Shown: positions 27,524 to 36,507, counted from the stretch's first letter. The stretch: DNA of 64,000 nucleotides from Sagittula sp048553715 (GCF_048553715.1 NZ_JBLZNC010000001.1:558001-622000); one strand, 5' to 3'. Numbers and translations are program-made. The notes: generated by a model from the letters alone, not told the origin.

Positions 27524-28189
27524 TCAGGCTGTGGTCAAGGCCTCCGTCAAATGCGCGAAAAGGCGCGCACCGTCGGTGTTTCCTTGCGCAGGATCTGCCG
27601 CCCGTTCCGGATGCGGCATCATGCCCAGAACCCGCTTGTTGGCGGACAGGATACCCGCGATGTCGCGCGCGGATCCGTTCGGGTTGCCCGTATACCGGAA
27701 AGCCACGCGGCCGTCGTTTTCAAGCAGGTCCAGCGTATCAGCATCCGCGAAATAGTTCCCGTCGTGATGGGCGATGGGAAGGTTGATCTCGGAGCCCGCG
27801 CCATAGGGATCCGTAAAGATGGAACTTCCCTCGACGCGCAGACCGACTGTCCGGCAAATGTACTTCAGCCCTGCATTGCGCAGCAATGCCCCGGGAAGCA
27901 AGCCTGTCTCCGTCAGAACCTGAAAGCCGTTGCAGACGCCCAAAACGTATCCGCCGCGATCCGCATGCGCCTTTACCGCGTTCACGATCGGGGCATTTGC
28001 TGCAATGGCACCGCAGCGCAAATAATCCCCGAAGGAGAAGCCCCCCGGAACGCCAACAATGTCGGTATCCGCCGGCAGGTCAGCATCTTTGTGCCAAACC
28101 ATCTCGACCTGCAGGCCCGCTTGTTCAAAGGCGACAGCCATGTCACGGTCGCAATTGGAACCCGGAAATACAATGACGGCGGCTTTCAT
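27524..28189 (-). CDS. purQ: Phosphoribosylformylglycinamidine synthase subunit PurQ (glutaminase)
   Basis: Class I glutamine amidotransferase (221 residues) that supplies ammonia to PurL in the fourth step of purine synthesis. It begins MKAAVIVFPGSNCDRD, has the nucleophile Cys in GVCNGFQVL and the catalytic His in MPHPERA. Start at ATG 28189. purS and purC lie upstream on the same strand but are separated from purQ by a chemoreceptor gene with its own terminator, so purQ probably has its own promoter. purL is not in the window. Confidence 0.95.
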   Translation of the reverse strand: MKAAVIVFPGSNCDRDMAVAFEQAGLQVEMVWHKDADLPADTDIVGVPGGFSFGDYLRCGAIAANAPIVNAVKAHADRGGYVLGVCNGFQVLTETGLLPGALLRNAGLKYICRTVGLRVEGSSIFTDPYGAGSEINLPIAHHDGNYFADADTLDLLENDGRVAFRYTGNPNGSARDIAGILSANKRVLGMMPHPERAADPAQGNTDGARLFAHLTEALTTA

Positions 28190-28275
28190 TTCGACTGTCC
28201 TCACTGATTGAAGCAAGCATCCGCTCGCAGATCACACGACGAGTCGCCGCGCGAGGTTGCTTTAGCACAGGCTTC

Positions 28276-28315
28276 TAAAAAAGACAGGGGCGCTTTTACC
28301 TTAAGCGCCTTGTCC
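28276..28315 (-). terminator. Strong terminator after the chemoreceptor gene
   Basis: On the minus strand GGGGACAAGGCGCTT pairs with AAGCGCCCCTGTC, followed by TTTTTT. It sits a few bases past the chemoreceptor stop and isolates it from purQ. Confidence 0.75.
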
Positions 28316-28318
28316 CCG

Positions 28319-30304
28319 TCAGAACTCCTCCCCCCAGTCGGTGTCCGACGCCTGTGTTTCAGGCAATGTTTGCTCTCCATGTGCTGCAGGCTCTGGCATC
28401 GGGGTTGGCGCGTTTACGGCTTTTTTGACCTCCGCCTCTGGTTTTTTCGCCCCAGCGGTCGGTGCCGATTTTTGCTCTGCGTCTGTCCACGTGGTGGCGG
28501 CGTCTGTCAAGTTGGTGACGGCTCCCCCTTTCACAGGTTCGGCGCTGTCTTGTTCGAAAACCCGCATGGTGTCTGACAAGCGTTCTGCTTCCATATTCAG
28601 GCTTTGACCGGATGCATTCAGCTCTTCGACAATAGCCGCGTTTTCTTGGGTCGCGCCCTCAAGCCGCTGGACGCCTTCGTTGATATCGGCCAAGCCTTCG
28701 GTTTGAACGCGGACGGATTCTGCAATGTTGGAGATCAATTGGCCAAGGCTTTCGACCTGCTCTTGCACTTGGGACAGGGAACTGCCGGTCTTTTGAACCA
28801 AGCGGCTGCCTTCGCTCACCTCTTCCCCGCTGGCAGTGATCAACGTCTTGATTTCCTGAGCGGAGTTGGCCGCCGTTTGCGCCAGCGAACGCACTTCCGA
28901 CGCCACTACGGCGAAACCTTTGCCGGCGGATCCCGCACGGGCGGCTTCGACACCCGCGTTCAGCGCAAGAAGGTTGGTCTGGAAGGCGATATCATCAATT
29001 GCCGTGATGATCTGATTGATTTTGTCCGACGTCTCTTCGATGCGATTGATCGCGCCGATTGCGTCGCGCACCACCTGCTCGCTTTCGTCCGAAAGCTCTC
29101 GCGACTTGCGGGCCAGCGCATCCGCCTGATCGACGTTCGATTTAATATCGCGGCTAGTGCTGGTCAGCCCATTTAATGCCTCAGCCGATTGCATCAGTGT
29201 TGCGGCCTGCATCTCCACCCGGCGGGCAAGTTCGTCCGATGTAGACCCGATTTCGGATGCTGCCATACGGACATTAGACGCCACATTACCGGCCTGATGA
29301 AGTGCATCCGCGAGGCTTTGAACTCCGGCGTCGAAGTCGCGACGTAGCACCTCGTATTCCTCCGGGAAATCCGTACCATCCATGCGCGCGCTTAGATCGC
29401 GGTCAGCCAATGCGGACAAACCTTTGCGCAGTGCAGTTACCACCTTATCCTGAACAGCCCGCTGCGCTTTGGCCTGCTCTTCGGAGCTCTTTGCCTCCGC
29501 CAGCGTCTGCCTGAAACCATCTACAACCCGGGCAGTGACACCCAACGCGTCGCTGCGATGGGTATGCGGTACCGGCGCGTCCAGCGCGCCCTCTGCGATT
29601 TTCTGAAGACGGTTCGAGATTGCCGCCATCGGACGAAGCGAGGTCTGCAACAAGACCCAGACCGCAATCAATCCGCCAATGACAGCAAGTGTCGAGGCAA
29701 TGAGTGCCAGTTGGACCCGTTGGCTGATCTGGCTTTCTACGCTGCCCTTGTCAACGCCAACGTAGAAGATCCCGAGTACATTGTTCTGGGCGTCCAGAAT
29801 AGGCTGGTAGATCGTGTAGTAAGGATTGCCCAGGATCACGGCTTCGCCACGAAAAGTCTGCTGGTCCAGCATGATCGCGTGAACGGGGTTTGCCTTTCCA
29901 AGCCATGTGCCCACCGCACGCTCACCATCAGGCTTGATTATATTGGTGGTCCGCCGGATAAAGTCGCCTTCTTCCGGCACCCACTGGAACAACGTCGCCG
30001 TTTCACCGGAAATGCGGCCAACCGCATCGATCAGCTCATGTCCCTCAGGCAATGACATTCCGTCCCAGCGCACCTCGCTCACCGCGCCATCATCGGTCAA
30101 TTCATAGGTAATGTCAGGGAATTGCTGCGAGAATTTGTCGATCAGAATGCGCAAAGACGCGCTTTGACGGTCCTGCGCGCTGTCGATCGCCGCCTTGCGG
30201 CTTTGCGTATCGAACACCCAAAACAGGCCCGCGCATACCAGTATCAGAACGACGGCGAATCCCGCCGAAAGAGTGAACTTCAAATTGTTCCCGAAGCGGC
30301 GCAT
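28319..30304 (-). CDS. Methyl-accepting chemotaxis protein with Cache sensor
   Basis: A 661-residue chemoreceptor: basic start, first membrane segment (about 12-30), a periplasmic single-Cache (Cache_3 type) domain with FRGEAVILGNPYYTIYQPI, second segment (about 200-220), HAMP and a long cytoplasmic MCP signalling domain whose tip reads IDDIAFQTNLLALNAGVEAARAG (given partly). The C-terminal tail is rich in Ala, Lys, Pro and Glu and shows no CheR-docking pentapeptide. The ligand is unknown. It interrupts the pur gene series on the same strand. Confidence 0.92.
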   Translation of the reverse strand: MRRFGNNLKFTLSAGFAVVLILVCAGLFWVFDTQSRKAAIDSAQDRQSASLRILIDKFSQQFPDITYELTDDGAVSEVRWDGMSLPEGHELIDAVGRISGETATLFQWVPEEGDFIRRTTNIIKPDGERAVGTWLGKANPVHAIMLDQQTFRGEAVILGNPYYTIYQPILDAQNNVLGIFYVGVDKGSVESQISQRVQLALIASTLAVIGGLIAVWVLLQTSLRPMAAISNRLQKIAEGALDAPVPHTHRSDALGVTARVVDGFRQTLAEAKSSEEQAKAQRAVQDKVVTALRKGLSALADRDLSARMDGTDFPEEYEVLRRDFDAGVQSLADALHQAGNVASNVRMAASEIGSTSDELARRVEMQAATLMQSAEALNGLTSTSRDIKSNVDQADALARKSRELSDESEQVVRDAIGAINRIEETSDKINQIITAIDDIAFQTNLLALNAGVEAARAGSAGKGFAVVASEVRSLAQTAANSAQEIKTLITASGEEVSEGSRLVQKTGSSLSQVQEQVESLGQLISNIAESVRVQTEGLADINEGVQRLEGATQENAAIVEELNASGQSLNMEAERLSDTMRVFEQDSAEPVKGGAVTNLTDAATTWTDAEQKSAPTAGAKKPEAEVKKAVNAPTPMPEPAAHGEQTLPETQASDTDWGEEF

Positions 30305-30437
30305 GGCGACCCTCTCTACCTAGTTTGAGAAGGCTGATGCCACGCGGACCATTAAGGGAACGTTTTTGAAGGCGCATTCTGTAGGGCGCCATACGGCGAA
30401 TTAGACGAAAAATCCGTCCAAGCCGTAGCTCAACAGA

Positions 30438-30668
30438 TCACAGAATTTCGATCTGGTAGCTTTCGATGACCGTGTTGGCGAGCAGCTTTTCACACATGTC
30501 CGCAATCGTCTCCTCGGTCGTGCCCTCGGCCACGTCGAGTTCGATCACCTTGCCCTGACGCACCGAACCGACGCCGTCGAAGCCCAAAGCCCCAAGCGCA
30601 TGCCGCACGGCCTCGCCTTGCGGGTCCAGAACACCGTTCTTCAGCATTACATGCACACGGACTTTCAT
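30438..30668 (-). CDS. purS: Phosphoribosylformylglycinamidine synthase subunit PurS
   Basis: A 76-residue protein (MKVRVHVMLKNGVLDPQG) that bridges PurL and PurQ in the small-subunit FGAM synthase complex. The motif GVLDPQGEAV and the terminal IESYQIEIL strand are typical. Start at ATG 30668 with GGAGGTGAACC upstream. It follows purC by about 134 bp and is separated from purQ by the chemoreceptor gene. Confidence 0.93.
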   Translation of the reverse strand: MKVRVHVMLKNGVLDPQGEAVRHALGALGFDGVGSVRQGKVIELDVAEGTTEETIADMCEKLLANTVIESYQIEIL

Positions 30669-30755
30669 CGGTTCACCTCCGGGATCAGTTATTGCCGCGC
30701 AGGAAACGCATTGCGCCACGGAATGCAAGAGAAAAGCCGGGCGTACCACGTGAAA

Positions 30756-30781
30756 GGGGCCGCGCATTGCTGCCCGGCCCC
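30756..30781 (-). terminator. Hairpin between purC and purS
   Basis: Stem GGGGCCG / CGGCCCC with a 12-base loop, about 20 bp after the purC stop on the minus strand. Followed only by TTTC, so it may be a partial terminator or a processing hairpin. Confidence 0.4.
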
Positions 30782-30802
30782 AGTCTCAAAAGTCCGAAAC
30801 GA

Positions 30803-31564
30803 TCAGTTGATCAGCGTGGGTTTGCTGTTGTGCGTTGCGTTCTTGGGCATGACGCCAAGGCGGCGCGCAACCTCGGTATAGGCGTCGGCAAGGTTGCCAA
30901 GGTCCTGACGGAACACGTCTTTGTCCAGCTTTTGGCCGGTTTCGAGATCCCACAGGCGGCAGCTGTCGGGCGAGATCTCGTCGGCCACAACCAAGCGTTG
31001 GAAGTCACCGTCGTAGACGCGACCGACCTCGATCTTGAAATCGACCAGCTTGATGCCGACACCGTACATCAGGCCAGACAGGTAATCGTTTACCCGCAAG
31101 GCCAGTGCCACGATATCGTCCATGTCCTGCTGCGATGCCCAACCGAAAGCTGCGATATGCTCCTCGGTCACAAGCGGATCGCCGAGTTTGTCGTCCTTGA
31201 AGCAGTATTCGACGATAGGGCGCGGCATGGCTGTGCCCTCTTCAATCCCCAACCGTTTGGTCAGCGATCCGGCGGCATAGTTGCGCACGATAATCTCGAG
31301 CGGGATAATTTCGCAGGCACGGACCAGTTGTTCGCGCATGTTCAGCCGCTTAAGGAAGTGCGTTGGCACCCCGACCCCGTTCAAACCGGTCATGAAGAAT
31401 TCGGACAGGCGATTGTTGAGCACGCCCTTCCCTTCGATCACGTCTTTCTTTTCGGCGTTGAAAGCGGTGGCATCGTCTTTGAAATACTGGACAATCGTGC
31501 CCGGTTCCGGGCCTTCATACAGGATTTTTGCTTTACCTTCGTAAATCTTCTTACGCCGTGCCAT
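30803..31564 (-). CDS. purC: Phosphoribosylaminoimidazole-succinocarboxamide synthase (SAICAR synthetase)
   Basis: ATP-dependent ligase joining CAIR and aspartate in purine synthesis. From ATG 31564 it is 253 residues and begins MARRKKIYEGKAKILYEG, the classical PurC start, with SLTKRLGIEEG and KLVDFKIEVGR motifs. A 95-codon in-frame extension crosses the ribosome site and the divergent region and is not used. A terminator-like hairpin in the leader may provide attenuation. Confidence 0.95.
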   Translation of the reverse strand: MARRKKIYEGKAKILYEGPEPGTIVQYFKDDATAFNAEKKDVIEGKGVLNNRLSEFFMTGLNGVGVPTHFLKRLNMREQLVRACEIIPLEIIVRNYAAGSLTKRLGIEEGTAMPRPIVEYCFKDDKLGDPLVTEEHIAAFGWASQQDMDDIVALALRVNDYLSGLMYGVGIKLVDFKIEVGRVYDGDFQRLVVADEISPDSCRLWDLETGQKLDKDVFRQDLGNLADAYTEVARRLGVMPKNATHNSKPTLIN

Positions 31565-31576
31565 GGGGCCCCTTTC

Positions 31577-31610
31577 AAAAACGGGAAAAACCGCGCGAAA
31601 TACGCGCGGT
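31577..31610 (-). promoter_or_regulatory. Terminator-like hairpin in the purC leader
   Basis: On the minus strand ACCGCGCG-TATTT-CGCGCGGT (perfect 8-bp stem) runs directly into TTTTTCCCGTTTTT and then 13 bases to the purC ATG. The only gene upstream is divergent, so there is no other transcript for it to end; a transcription attenuator of purC is the simplest reading. Confidence 0.5.
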
Positions 31611-31798
31611 GTTACTGGCCTTCTACGTCCAAAGACAGCACTGTGCAAGCCTGTGCCTAAGGGCGACGCGCGAATCCGACGCGGTTTTCGCAATCGTATC
31701 AGCGCAGCCGGAATGGGCCATCGCACCCTTGCACACGACCGCGCGGAGCGGCATACCGTTGACAACGATACCAAGACCTCGATCCGGGAGCCAAACCG

Positions 31799-32116
31799 AT
31801 GACGACCTTTGATGACCGCGAGAATGCGTTCGAAAACAAATACGCGCATGATCAGGAAATGCAGTTCAAAGCCGAAGCGCGCACCAACAAGCTGCTGGGC
31901 CTTTGGGCGGCAGAGCTGCTGGGCAAGACCGGCGATGATGCCAATGCCTATGCCATCGAAGTTGTGAAATCCGATTTCGAAGAAGCCGGCATCGAAGATG
32001 TGATCCGCAAGGTCGCAGGCGATCTGGGCGACAAGGCAACGGCGGACGAGATCCGCGCCAAACGCGCCTCGCTTGTGCCGGTGGCGAAGGATCAGATCAT
32101 GAAGGAAGTCAGCTAA
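31799..32116 (+). CDS. DUF1476 protein, F1-ATPase zeta inhibitor family
   Basis: A 105-residue protein of the alphaproteobacterial zeta family, which in Paracoccus denitrificans blocks reverse rotation of the F1Fo-ATPase by inserting its disordered N-terminus. Here the N-terminal MTTFDDRENAFENKYAHDQE is the expected inhibitory segment, followed by a four-helix bundle. Start at ATG 31799 after GGGAG. It is divergent from purC and far from any atp gene in this window. A strong terminator follows. Confidence 0.85.
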   Translation: MTTFDDRENAFENKYAHDQEMQFKAEARTNKLLGLWAAELLGKTGDDANAYAIEVVKSDFEEAGIEDVIRKVAGDLGDKATADEIRAKRASLVPVAKDQIMKEVS

Positions 32117-32143
32117 CCCCTTCTGTTTTCTGTGACATCCTGC

Positions 32144-32176
32144 AAAGCGCGCCTGACCCGGCGCGCTTTTGCTTTT
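32144..32176 (+). terminator. Terminator after the zeta-inhibitor gene
   Basis: Perfect 10-bp stem AAAGCGCGCC-TGACCC-GGCGCGCTTT followed by TGCTTTT, 28 bp after the stop. Confidence 0.8.
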
Positions 32177-32309
32177 AATTCTGCGCAGTTTTCAAAACCG
32201 TCAAAGATTGCATTAACACTGCCCGCGTAGGGTTCAAAAAACCCTCCTGAAGGCAGAGCAGTCCGGTGAAACCACTCTAGAACGCGGGATCCGCCTGCTT
32301 AAGCCCGTA

Positions 32310-34130
32310 GTGCCACTGCTGATAGGCACGTTTCTGGTGGCGCTGCTCTGGCGCGAGGCACAGGTCATTGACTGGACGGCGGCGGCCACTGCCTTTGTTG
32401 GCATTCCGGTCACCTCATGGCTGGCGGCATTGGCTGCGGTGGGCATCAGTTTCTGGGCCGTGGCGCAGTACGACGTGATCGCTCACCGCCATTTCGGTAC
32501 AAACGTCCCCGCCCCGGTTGCACGCGGCACAGGCGCGGCGGCCATCACAGTGGCACAGACCACGGGCTTTGGTCCGGCCGTGGGCGCGGCGCTGCGGTGG
32601 CGCATGATCGGCGGCTTGGGGTCTGCGAAAATTATCCAAGTCACGGCCTTTGTTACGGCCACTTTCTGCGCCGCTTGGGCCATTTTGGCCGTCGGCGCGG
32701 TCGCCCCGATCCTGCTGGAGCGCCCGGCACTGTCGCTTCTGATCATCCCATGTCTGCTGGTGCTCGGCTGTTTAACCCTGATCCGGTTTCACCGAGTGCG
32801 GGTGGGCAAACGCTATGTTCGCCTGCCCACGGTACGCGCATTTCTATCGCTGGTGGCTTTTGCGGCCATTGATGTCATCTGCGCTGGCACCGCGTTGAAG
32901 CTTTTGTTGCCGCCCGATTTTGGGCCTGATCTTGTGACTTTGGTTGCGGCATTCACCCTTGCCCTTGGCGCAGGCATGATCGGCGGCACCCCCGGTGGCG
33001 TCGGACCGTTCGAGATGACGCTGATCTGGCTGCTGCCGCAAACGCCTATTGAAGACCTCGCCGCTGCCTTGATCGCCTTTCGCCTTGTCTACTATGCGGT
33101 CCCTTGCGTTTTTGGCGCTCTGTGGGCGCTGCTGGCCCCTAGGCATACGGCGTTCTCTGCGCCCGAATTGGAGGCTACGCTTACCGGACCACGGCCCGAG
33201 TTCGGGATTGCTGCCCAGAACGACCATAGTGCCTTGAGCGGGTTCGCGGCGGAGGGAGTCGCCCTGCGCACACCTCATAGTCTTGCATTGTTTCTCGGCC
33301 CTCTTGAGGGAAGCCTGTCGCAACTGATCCCCGAATTGCGCCGTGCCGCCCGTGAGGAAAACCGCATCCCTTGCTTGTATAAGATTGAGGCCCGCGATGC
33401 GCGGGACATGCGCGACGCAGGCTGGACGGTCCTGCCCTTTGCGATGGAGGCGCATATTAACCCCGCAACCCATCGCCTGGACGGGCCGCAATTCCGTCAA
33501 CTGCGCCGCCAAGTTCGCAAGGCCGAACAAAACGGCGTGCGTGTCGCACGGTTGACCGACCCCGACTGGGAACGCCTGACCGAAATTCACAGCCGGTGGG
33601 AGGATGCCCATGGCGCGGAACGTGGGCTGACCATGGGGCGGTTTTGCCCGATATATCTGAGTGATAAACCGCTTTACGGCGCATGGCAGGGTGACCGGTT
33701 GATCGCCTTTACCAGCTGGTTGCGGTCTGACGGCAGTATGTCGCTGGATGTCACCCGCCACATGCCTGACGCCCCTCACGGCACGATGCATGCCTTGATT
33801 CACCACGTCATCGCAACCGCCGCGGCCCATGACATAAGCGACATCAGTTTGGCCGCCGTTCCGCACCCCAATACGCCGCACTGGATCGAAAACAGCGCAG
33901 GCCTGAGCCGTTTCAAAAGCAGCTTTGCACCTACGTGGAGACCGCTTTATTTTGCGGCTCCTAATGCTCTGGCCATGACCCTCTGCGCGGCAGATCTGCG
34001 TCAGACCATTGTTCGGCCCCCACCGCTTCGCCGAAGCGTGCAAGATCTGTGGGACCTCGATGCCATGGTGTCCGCGCCACGTCACGCAACGGTTGCGCCC
34101 CCAACCGCACGACAGCGCAAAGCGATCTGA
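32310..34130 (+). CDS. MprF-like protein: flippase-type membrane region plus DUF2156 acyltransferase domain
   Basis: A 606-residue protein. The N-terminal half has about seven hydrophobic segments of the LPG_synthase_TM/UPF0104 type, including GGTPGGVGPFE. The C-terminal half (from about 310) is a DUF2156/GNAT-fold domain with LRRQVRKAEQNGV and FTSWLRSDGSMSLDV, as in lysyl-phosphatidylglycerol synthases. Full MprF is about 840 residues, so the flippase part is shorter here. The GTG start at 32310 has a poor ribosome site, and the frame stays open back to 32217, so the true start may be an upstream non-ATG codon. Aminoacyl donor unknown. Confidence 0.75.
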   Translation: MPLLIGTFLVALLWREAQVIDWTAAATAFVGIPVTSWLAALAAVGISFWAVAQYDVIAHRHFGTNVPAPVARGTGAAAITVAQTTGFGPAVGAALRWRMIGGLGSAKIIQVTAFVTATFCAAWAILAVGAVAPILLERPALSLLIIPCLLVLGCLTLIRFHRVRVGKRYVRLPTVRAFLSLVAFAAIDVICAGTALKLLLPPDFGPDLVTLVAAFTLALGAGMIGGTPGGVGPFEMTLIWLLPQTPIEDLAAALIAFRLVYYAVPCVFGALWALLAPRHTAFSAPELEATLTGPRPEFGIAAQNDHSALSGFAAEGVALRTPHSLALFLGPLEGSLSQLIPELRRAAREENRIPCLYKIEARDARDMRDAGWTVLPFAMEAHINPATHRLDGPQFRQLRRQVRKAEQNGVRVARLTDPDWERLTEIHSRWEDAHGAERGLTMGRFCPIYLSDKPLYGAWQGDRLIAFTSWLRSDGSMSLDVTRHMPDAPHGTMHALIHHVIATAAAHDISDISLAAVPHPNTPHWIENSAGLSRFKSSFAPTWRPLYFAAPNALAMTLCAADLRQTIVRPPPLRRSVQDLWDLDAMVSAPRHATVAPPTARQRKAI

Positions 34131-34199
34131 CCACCGTCGAACCATTGTGGACATCCGATAGATGCTCTGTGCAGATATTGCAGCAGGGAGGACGACCAC

Positions 34200-35102
34200 A
34201 TGAGCGATACACTGCGCGGCTGCCTTTGGATGATCGGGGCTATTGCGTCATTCACTTTGATGGCGGTGGCGGGCAGAGAGGTCAGTCTGGAGCTCGATAC
34301 TTTCGAGATCATGCTCTATCGCTCTTTGATCGGGGTGGCATTGGTTGTCATGGTCTCGCGCTTGGCAGGCACCCATGGACAGATCACGACGCAGAACATG
34401 CCGCTGCATCTTGTGCGCAACCTATGCCATTTCACCGGCCAGAATCTCTGGTTCTACGCAATCACCGTGCTGCCGCTGGCGCAGGTGTTTGCGCTAGAGT
34501 TTACCTCTCCTTTTTGGGTGATGCTGCTGGGTTTTGTCATTCTGGGAGAGCGGTTGACGAAGAATCGCGTTCTGGCCGCCGTGGTCGGGTTCTTGGGCAT
34601 CCTCATCGTGACGCGCCCCTTGCCCGAGACGTTTCAAATTGGGCAGGTCGCAGCCGCCATTGCAGCCATCGGCTTTGCAGGGTCAGCCGTGTTCACCCGC
34701 CTTTTGACACGCAGCACGACCATCACCTGCATCTTGTTCTGGTTAACTGTGATGCAGGCCGGATTCGGCCTTGTCTGCGCGGGATTTGATGGAAACATCG
34801 CTGTGCCGGCGGCGGCAAGCTGGCCTTGGGTCACAGTGATCGCCTGCGCTGGCCTTATCGCGCATTTCTGCCTGACGAGCGCCCTACGTCTGGCGCCTGC
34901 GACCGTAGTAATGCCCATCGATTTTACGCGGCTGCCAGTTATCGCACTTGTGGGAATCACCTTGTATCAAGAGCCACTAGACCCATACGTTCTGATCGGC
35001 GCGGTCGTAATTTTCGCTGCAAATTACGTAAACATCCGGTTAGAGACCGCGACCAGCCCGAATTTGCGCTCGGATACTGTTAAAACTGTTACAAAAACGT
35101 AA
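34200..35102 (+). CDS. EamA/DMT-family transporter
   Basis: A 300-residue inner-membrane protein with ten hydrophobic segments and two repeated EamA units, typical of the drug/metabolite transporter superfamily (S-adenosylmethionine/RhaT-like exporters are among relatives). The first unit holds FEIMLYRSLIGVALV, the second DFTRLPVIALVGI and YQEPLDPYVLIGAVVIF. Start at ATG 34200 with GGGAGG upstream. The substrate is unknown. It lies 69 bp after the MprF-like gene, so possibly co-transcribed. Confidence 0.85.
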   Translation: MSDTLRGCLWMIGAIASFTLMAVAGREVSLELDTFEIMLYRSLIGVALVVMVSRLAGTHGQITTQNMPLHLVRNLCHFTGQNLWFYAITVLPLAQVFALEFTSPFWVMLLGFVILGERLTKNRVLAAVVGFLGILIVTRPLPETFQIGQVAAAIAAIGFAGSAVFTRLLTRSTTITCILFWLTVMQAGFGLVCAGFDGNIAVPAAASWPWVTVIACAGLIAHFCLTSALRLAPATVVMPIDFTRLPVIALVGITLYQEPLDPYVLIGAVVIFAANYVNIRLETATSPNLRSDTVKTVTKT

Positions 35103-35124
35103 CGCAGCCCCTATTCAAGACCAA

Positions 35125-35139
35125 TTGACGCACCGTCAA
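35125..35139. promoter_or_regulatory. Inverted repeat, candidate operator ahead of the FadL-like gene
   Basis: TTGACG-CAC-CGTCAA is a perfect 6-bp inverted repeat 75 bp upstream of the porin ATG. A TTGAAC then GCATAGG lie just downstream and could form a promoter. The size suits a TetR/GntR-type regulator; the protein is unknown. Confidence 0.4.
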
Positions 35140-35213
35140 AATTGAACGTTAACCCGGCAACTGCATAGGCTGACGGCGGAGACACCCCAATGGCGGGGTT
35201 GAGGGACAAGCAC

Positions 35214-36485
35214 ATGAAAACATTGACAAGCGGGGCAGCTCTGCTGGCTCTGAGCACCACCACTGCATTTGCAGCCGGCCTTGACCGTTCGGGTCAAAGC
35301 GTCGCAGCAGTCTTTGCGCCGGGCGGCACTACATCGCTGAGCTTCGGTGTGGTCGTACCACAGGTGACGGGTAAGGACATCGGCGGCTCTGGTGGCTCCT
35401 ATGACGATAGCGTAGGCCAGACATACGGTCAGGTCGGCATTAGCTACACGCACAATATCAACGAAAAATCGAGCTTCGCGCTAATTATTGACCAGCCCTA
35501 TGGCGCGGATGTCGAATATGGCACCAGCCCGTTGACGTCTAATCTGGGCGGCACTTCCGCCGACCTCGACTCCTTGGCCCTGACCGCAGTGGCCCGTTAT
35601 AAGGTTTCTGATCGTTTCAGTGTGTTCGGTGGCGTGTCGGCCCAGCGTATCACCGCTTCGGTCGCACTTAACGGTACCGCGTACCGTGATGCAGTGGCCG
35701 TATCTGGTGTTGCAGAAGCCGCGGGCGTAGACTCCGGCGTGCTTGGAGCCGCACTTCAGGGGGATTCGGCCTCCGTGGTTGCACTCGGCGGCCCAGCGAC
35801 CGTAGGCGCTTTGGGCGCGCAGGTCGCCAGCGTCGCGGGTGCATTCGCCGCAACCGGTGGCTACAACTTTGACATGGATGAAAGCACCGAAGCCCACTAT
35901 CTGATCGGTGCTGCTTACGAGATCCCTGACATCGCTCTTCGGATTGCCGGGACCTACCATTTCGAGACTGAGCATAAAGCCGATACAACGGAGAGCTTGC
36001 TGACCGGAACCCCCCTCAGCAGATCGCAGAACTCGACTGTTGAGTTTGTGACACCCCAGAGCTTCAACCTCGAAGCGCAAACGGGCATTGCTCCGGGCAC
36101 ATTGCTGACGGCATCTTGGCGTTGGACCGAATTCTCGGCAGTGGACATCGTCCCCACCGGGCTTGGCCGCGATCTGGTGAACATTGATGATAGCAACCGT
36201 TACACCCTCGGCGTGGCGCGTCAGTTCTCTGACAAGTTGGCAGGCTCCGTGACACTGAGCTACGAGCCTGAGGGCGATGACCTTGTGTCGCCGCTTGGCC
36301 CGACCAACGGTCTGAAGGGAATCTCGGTCGGTGGTCGCTGGACAGATGGGCCGCTGAACATCTCCGGTGGGATCAACTACTCGATCCTTGGCGATGCAAA
36401 GCCTGCGGTGGGTGATATGGCTGTGGCCGAATTCACCGACAACCACGCGGTTGGCGTCGGCTTCAAGATCGATATGAAGTTCTGA
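35214..36485 (+). CDS. FadL/OmpP1/TodX-family outer-membrane transport protein
   Basis: A 423-residue outer-membrane beta barrel for hydrophobic substrates such as fatty acids or aromatics. Signal peptide ends TTAFAAG; the mature N-terminus LDRSGQSVAAVFAPGG resembles the FadL plug motif. Alternating strands follow, and the protein ends in a Phe (VGFKIDMKF), the C-terminal signature of outer-membrane barrels. Start at ATG 35214 with GAGGGA at good spacing; the in-frame ATG at 35190 would add eight residues before the signal. Confidence 0.85.
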   Translation: MKTLTSGAALLALSTTTAFAAGLDRSGQSVAAVFAPGGTTSLSFGVVVPQVTGKDIGGSGGSYDDSVGQTYGQVGISYTHNINEKSSFALIIDQPYGADVEYGTSPLTSNLGGTSADLDSLALTAVARYKVSDRFSVFGGVSAQRITASVALNGTAYRDAVAVSGVAEAAGVDSGVLGAALQGDSASVVALGGPATVGALGAQVASVAGAFAATGGYNFDMDESTEAHYLIGAAYEIPDIALRIAGTYHFETEHKADTTESLLTGTPLSRSQNSTVEFVTPQSFNLEAQTGIAPGTLLTASWRWTEFSAVDIVPTGLGRDLVNIDDSNRYTLGVARQFSDKLAGSVTLSYEPEGDDLVSPLGPTNGLKGISVGGRWTDGPLNISGGINYSILGDAKPAVGDMAVAEFTDNHAVGVGFKIDMKF

Positions 36486-36507
36486 TATCGCGCAAACGTG
36501 CAGTTTC

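Noticed and set aside
32217..32309. N-terminal extension of the MprF-like gene
   Set aside because: Open frame but no ATG/GTG/TTG with a ribosome site; recorded as start uncertainty only.
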